Below, one piece after another: positions 61,904-64,000 of a DNA stretch of 64,000 bases. Below the pieces are notes generated by a model, which saw nothing but the letters and a program-made list of their open reading frames with translations, was not told where the DNA came from and did not search any database. The position numbers and the translations under genes were made by a program. The stretch is from Rhodococcus sp. (in: high G+C Gram-positive bacteria) (lineage in GTDB: Bacteria; Actinomycetota; Actinomycetes; Mycobacteriales; Mycobacteriaceae): contig SEEV01000035.1 of NCBI GenBank assembly GCA_004211695.1, forward strand, positions 1 through 64,000. Direction: 5' to 3'. Position 1 is the stretch's first letter, and each line of letters starts with the position of its first letter.

Positions 61904-61947
61904 CGCGACAACGCCCCGACCGAAGATCCGGCCGGGGCGTTGTCGCG
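61904..61947. terminator. phoU-pstB intergenic hairpin 2
   Basis: A 15-bp stem (CGCGACAACGCCCCG/CGGGGCGTTGTCGCG) lies 10 bases past the pstB stop on the minus strand. The inner sequence CGACAACGCCCC repeats the stem of the terminator at 28273-28320. Confidence 0.85.
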
Positions 61948-61956
61948 TGTGTCGCT

Positions 61957-62733
<777 letters not shown>

Positions 62734-62776
62734 TACCGGCTCCCTACTGATTGGTGTTCGAGATCGAGTGTATGTG

Positions 62777-63685
62777 TCACTTGCTGCGGACCTGTGAGAA
62801 GTGGCCGACGACCTTGGCCGCGATGTTGAGGACGGCGATGAGGAGGATCAGCGTCAGCGCCGCGCCCCAGATGCGGTTGGTGCCGGCATCGGTCGGGTTG
62901 TTCATCTCGGCGACCATGACGCCGGGCAGCGTGCCCATCTCGCCACCGAACAGGTTGAAGTTGATGAAGGGTGCGTAACCCACGAGGATCAGCAGCGGTG
63001 CGGTCTCGCCCATCACCCGGGCCAGCGCCAGCATGACGCCGGTGATGATGCCCGGAAGTGCGGTGGGCAGCACGATCTTGGCGATCGTCTTCCACTTGGG
63101 AACACCCAGCGCGTACGACGCCTCGCGAAGGTCCTGCGGAACGATGCGGAGCATCTCCTCCGTGCTGCGGACGACGACGGGCACCATCAGCAGGACCAGG
63201 GCGAGCGCCACGGCGAATCCGGACTTGGGGAAACCGAACGTCGCGATCCAGAGGGCGTAGATGAACAGGGCGGCCACGATCGACGGGACACCGCTGAGGA
63301 TGTCGACCATGAAGGTCGTCAGCTTCGCCAGCCGCGACTTCCGGTCGGCGTACTCGACGAGATAGATCGCGACGAACAGTCCGAGCGGAATGGACAGCAC
63401 GGCGCAGACGAGGCCCTGCAGGATGGTGCCGATCAGCGCGTGATAGATACCGCCGCCCTCAGCCGAGGACGTGAGTCCGCTGAGCGAGTGGGTGAACCAG
63501 GTGGCCGACGTCAGGGCGGGAATTCCCTTGATGACGGCGGTGACCAGGACCCACACCAGTGGGATCAGCGCAACGAGCACCGCCAGCGTCACGAGGACGG
63601 TGGCCGCGAGGTCGGTGAGGCGTCGGCGTGCGCCGACTCCCTGGAAGGTGGGGGCCTTGACCGGCTTGTCGAGGGTCGCGGTCAT
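62777..63685 (-). CDS. pstA: phosphate ABC permease PstA
   Basis: PstA (302 residues) is one of the two membrane subunits. Six spans are seen, with the conserved [39 protein letters not shown] and the coupling loop [38 protein letters not shown]. It follows pstC by 3 bases. Confidence 0.97.
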   Translation of the reverse strand: MTATLDKPVKAPTFQGVGARRRLTDLAATVLVTLAVLVALIPLVWVLVTAVIKGIPALTSATWFTHSLSGLTSSAEGGGIYHALIGTILQGLVCAVLSIPLGLFVAIYLVEYADRKSRLAKLTTFMVDILSGVPSIVAALFIYALWIATFGFPKSGFAVALALVLLMVPVVVRSTEEMLRIVPQDLREASYALGVPKWKTIAKIVLPTALPGIITGVMLALARVMGETAPLLILVGYAPFINFNLFGGEMGTLPGVMVAEMNNPTDAGTNRIWGAALTLILLIAVLNIAAKVVGHFSQVRSK

Positions 63686-63688
63686 GGG

Positions 63689-64000
63689 TCAGTCCTTCTT
63701 TCCTGCGATCACGGCGCGGGCCGCGGCGTTCACGACGAAGGTGAGTACGAAGAGCACCAGGCCTGCGGCGATGTAGGCGCCGGCCTGAATGTTGTTGTTG
63801 AACTCCGCGTAGCCGAGGGCGATCTTGGAGGCGATGGTGGCGCCGCCGTCGAACAGCGACCAGCCGAAGGACTGAGACGTGGTGCGCAAGATCAGGTACA
63901 GAGCCATGGTCTCACCGAGGGCGCGACCCAGGCCGAGCATCGATCCGCTGATATACCCGGACTTGCCGAACGGAATGATCGTGGTCCGCACGACTTCCCA
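63689..64000 (-). CDS. pstC: phosphate ABC permease PstC, 3' part
   Basis: The C-terminal 103 codons of PstC are present; the 5' part lies beyond the right edge. [33 protein letters not shown] is the conserved permease segment after the coupling loop, and [30 protein letters not shown] is the last span. The frame continues without a true start to the window end. Confidence 0.95.
   Translation of the reverse strand, partial: WEVVRTTIIPFGKSGYISGSMLGLGRALGETMALYLILRTTSQSFGWSLFDGGATIASKIALGYAEFNNNIQAGAYIAAGLVLFVLTFVVNAAARAVIAGKKD

Overview
The window looks like the chromosome of a Rhodococcus of the jostii/opacus type. The DNA is GC-rich with dense, often ATGA-overlapping genes. It carries Lsr2, an HspR-type HAIR operator, a GTTCACC-type PHO box, a mycobacterial-type acyl-ACP desaturase, a KstR-like TetR protein and many paralogous dehydrogenases and transporters. 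No prophage, CRISPR array or conjugative element was seen. The only mobile DNA is the 5' end of an IS1595-type transposase at the left edge.

Layout. 1-1.81 kb is a scar: an alkB gene without its 3' end is joined tail-to-tail to an aroG (class I DAHP synthase) gene without its 3' end, and the aroG leader then abuts an ABC ATPase gene without its 5' end. The rest of that ABC-2/two-component operon runs to 5.1 kb. A cobalamin riboswitch and metE follow (5.2-7.8 kb). 7.9-14.4 kb is a catabolic operon (GntP-type permease, class III CoA-transferase, HMG-CoA-lyase-like enzyme, 2-hydroxyacid dehydrogenase, glycerate kinase) with a convergent IclR regulator. Read together, the enzymes imply uptake and CoA activation of a beta-hydroxy acid, aldol cleavage that releases hydroxypyruvate, and entry into glycolysis through glycerate. 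14.7-24.8 kb holds a DIP1984-type protein, a ClpC-type unfoldase under a HAIR element, an arginase remnant, a double AsnC regulator divergent from an MFS-M20 peptidase pair, and a KimA-type potassium importer.

24.7-34.4 kb holds a flavin hydroxylase, FetB, a catalytically altered NlpC/P60 protein, lsr2, and a TPP-riboswitch operon (SDR, LLM flavin monooxygenase truncated at its 3' end, CitMHS transporter), followed by ohrR-ohr. 34.4-40.8 kb holds a secreted CocE-type hydrolase, an RluA pseudouridine synthase, a CYTH-CHAD protein, a universal stress protein and a VIT-type transporter. 40.9-49.1 kb is a candidate regulon: SDR, UPF0104 membrane protein, SDR, and a branched-chain-amino-acid-type ABC transporter with a fused permease-ATPase, with a KstR-like TetR gene at the end. 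Two copies of one palindrome mark the two promoter regions.

49.2-51.1 kb holds a decayed alpha/beta hydrolase, a tRNA-Glu/Asp/Phe cluster whose first tRNA overlaps a butyrolactone-receptor-like tetR gene, a strong promoter reading straight into a terminator-like hairpin, and tRNA-Lys. 51.1-58.9 kb holds a TetR-controlled GXWXG/alcohol dehydrogenase pair, small conserved proteins, an MFS exporter, an acyl-ACP desaturase and a Dus enzyme. 59-64 kb holds an LCP cell-wall ligase, phoU, and convergent pstB-pstA-pstC, cut by the window end.

Two patterns cross the window. One is a family of palindromic intergenic hairpins built on GTGAGTG...CACTCAC (five copies). The other is several genes truncated or internally deleted with no insertion sequence at the break.
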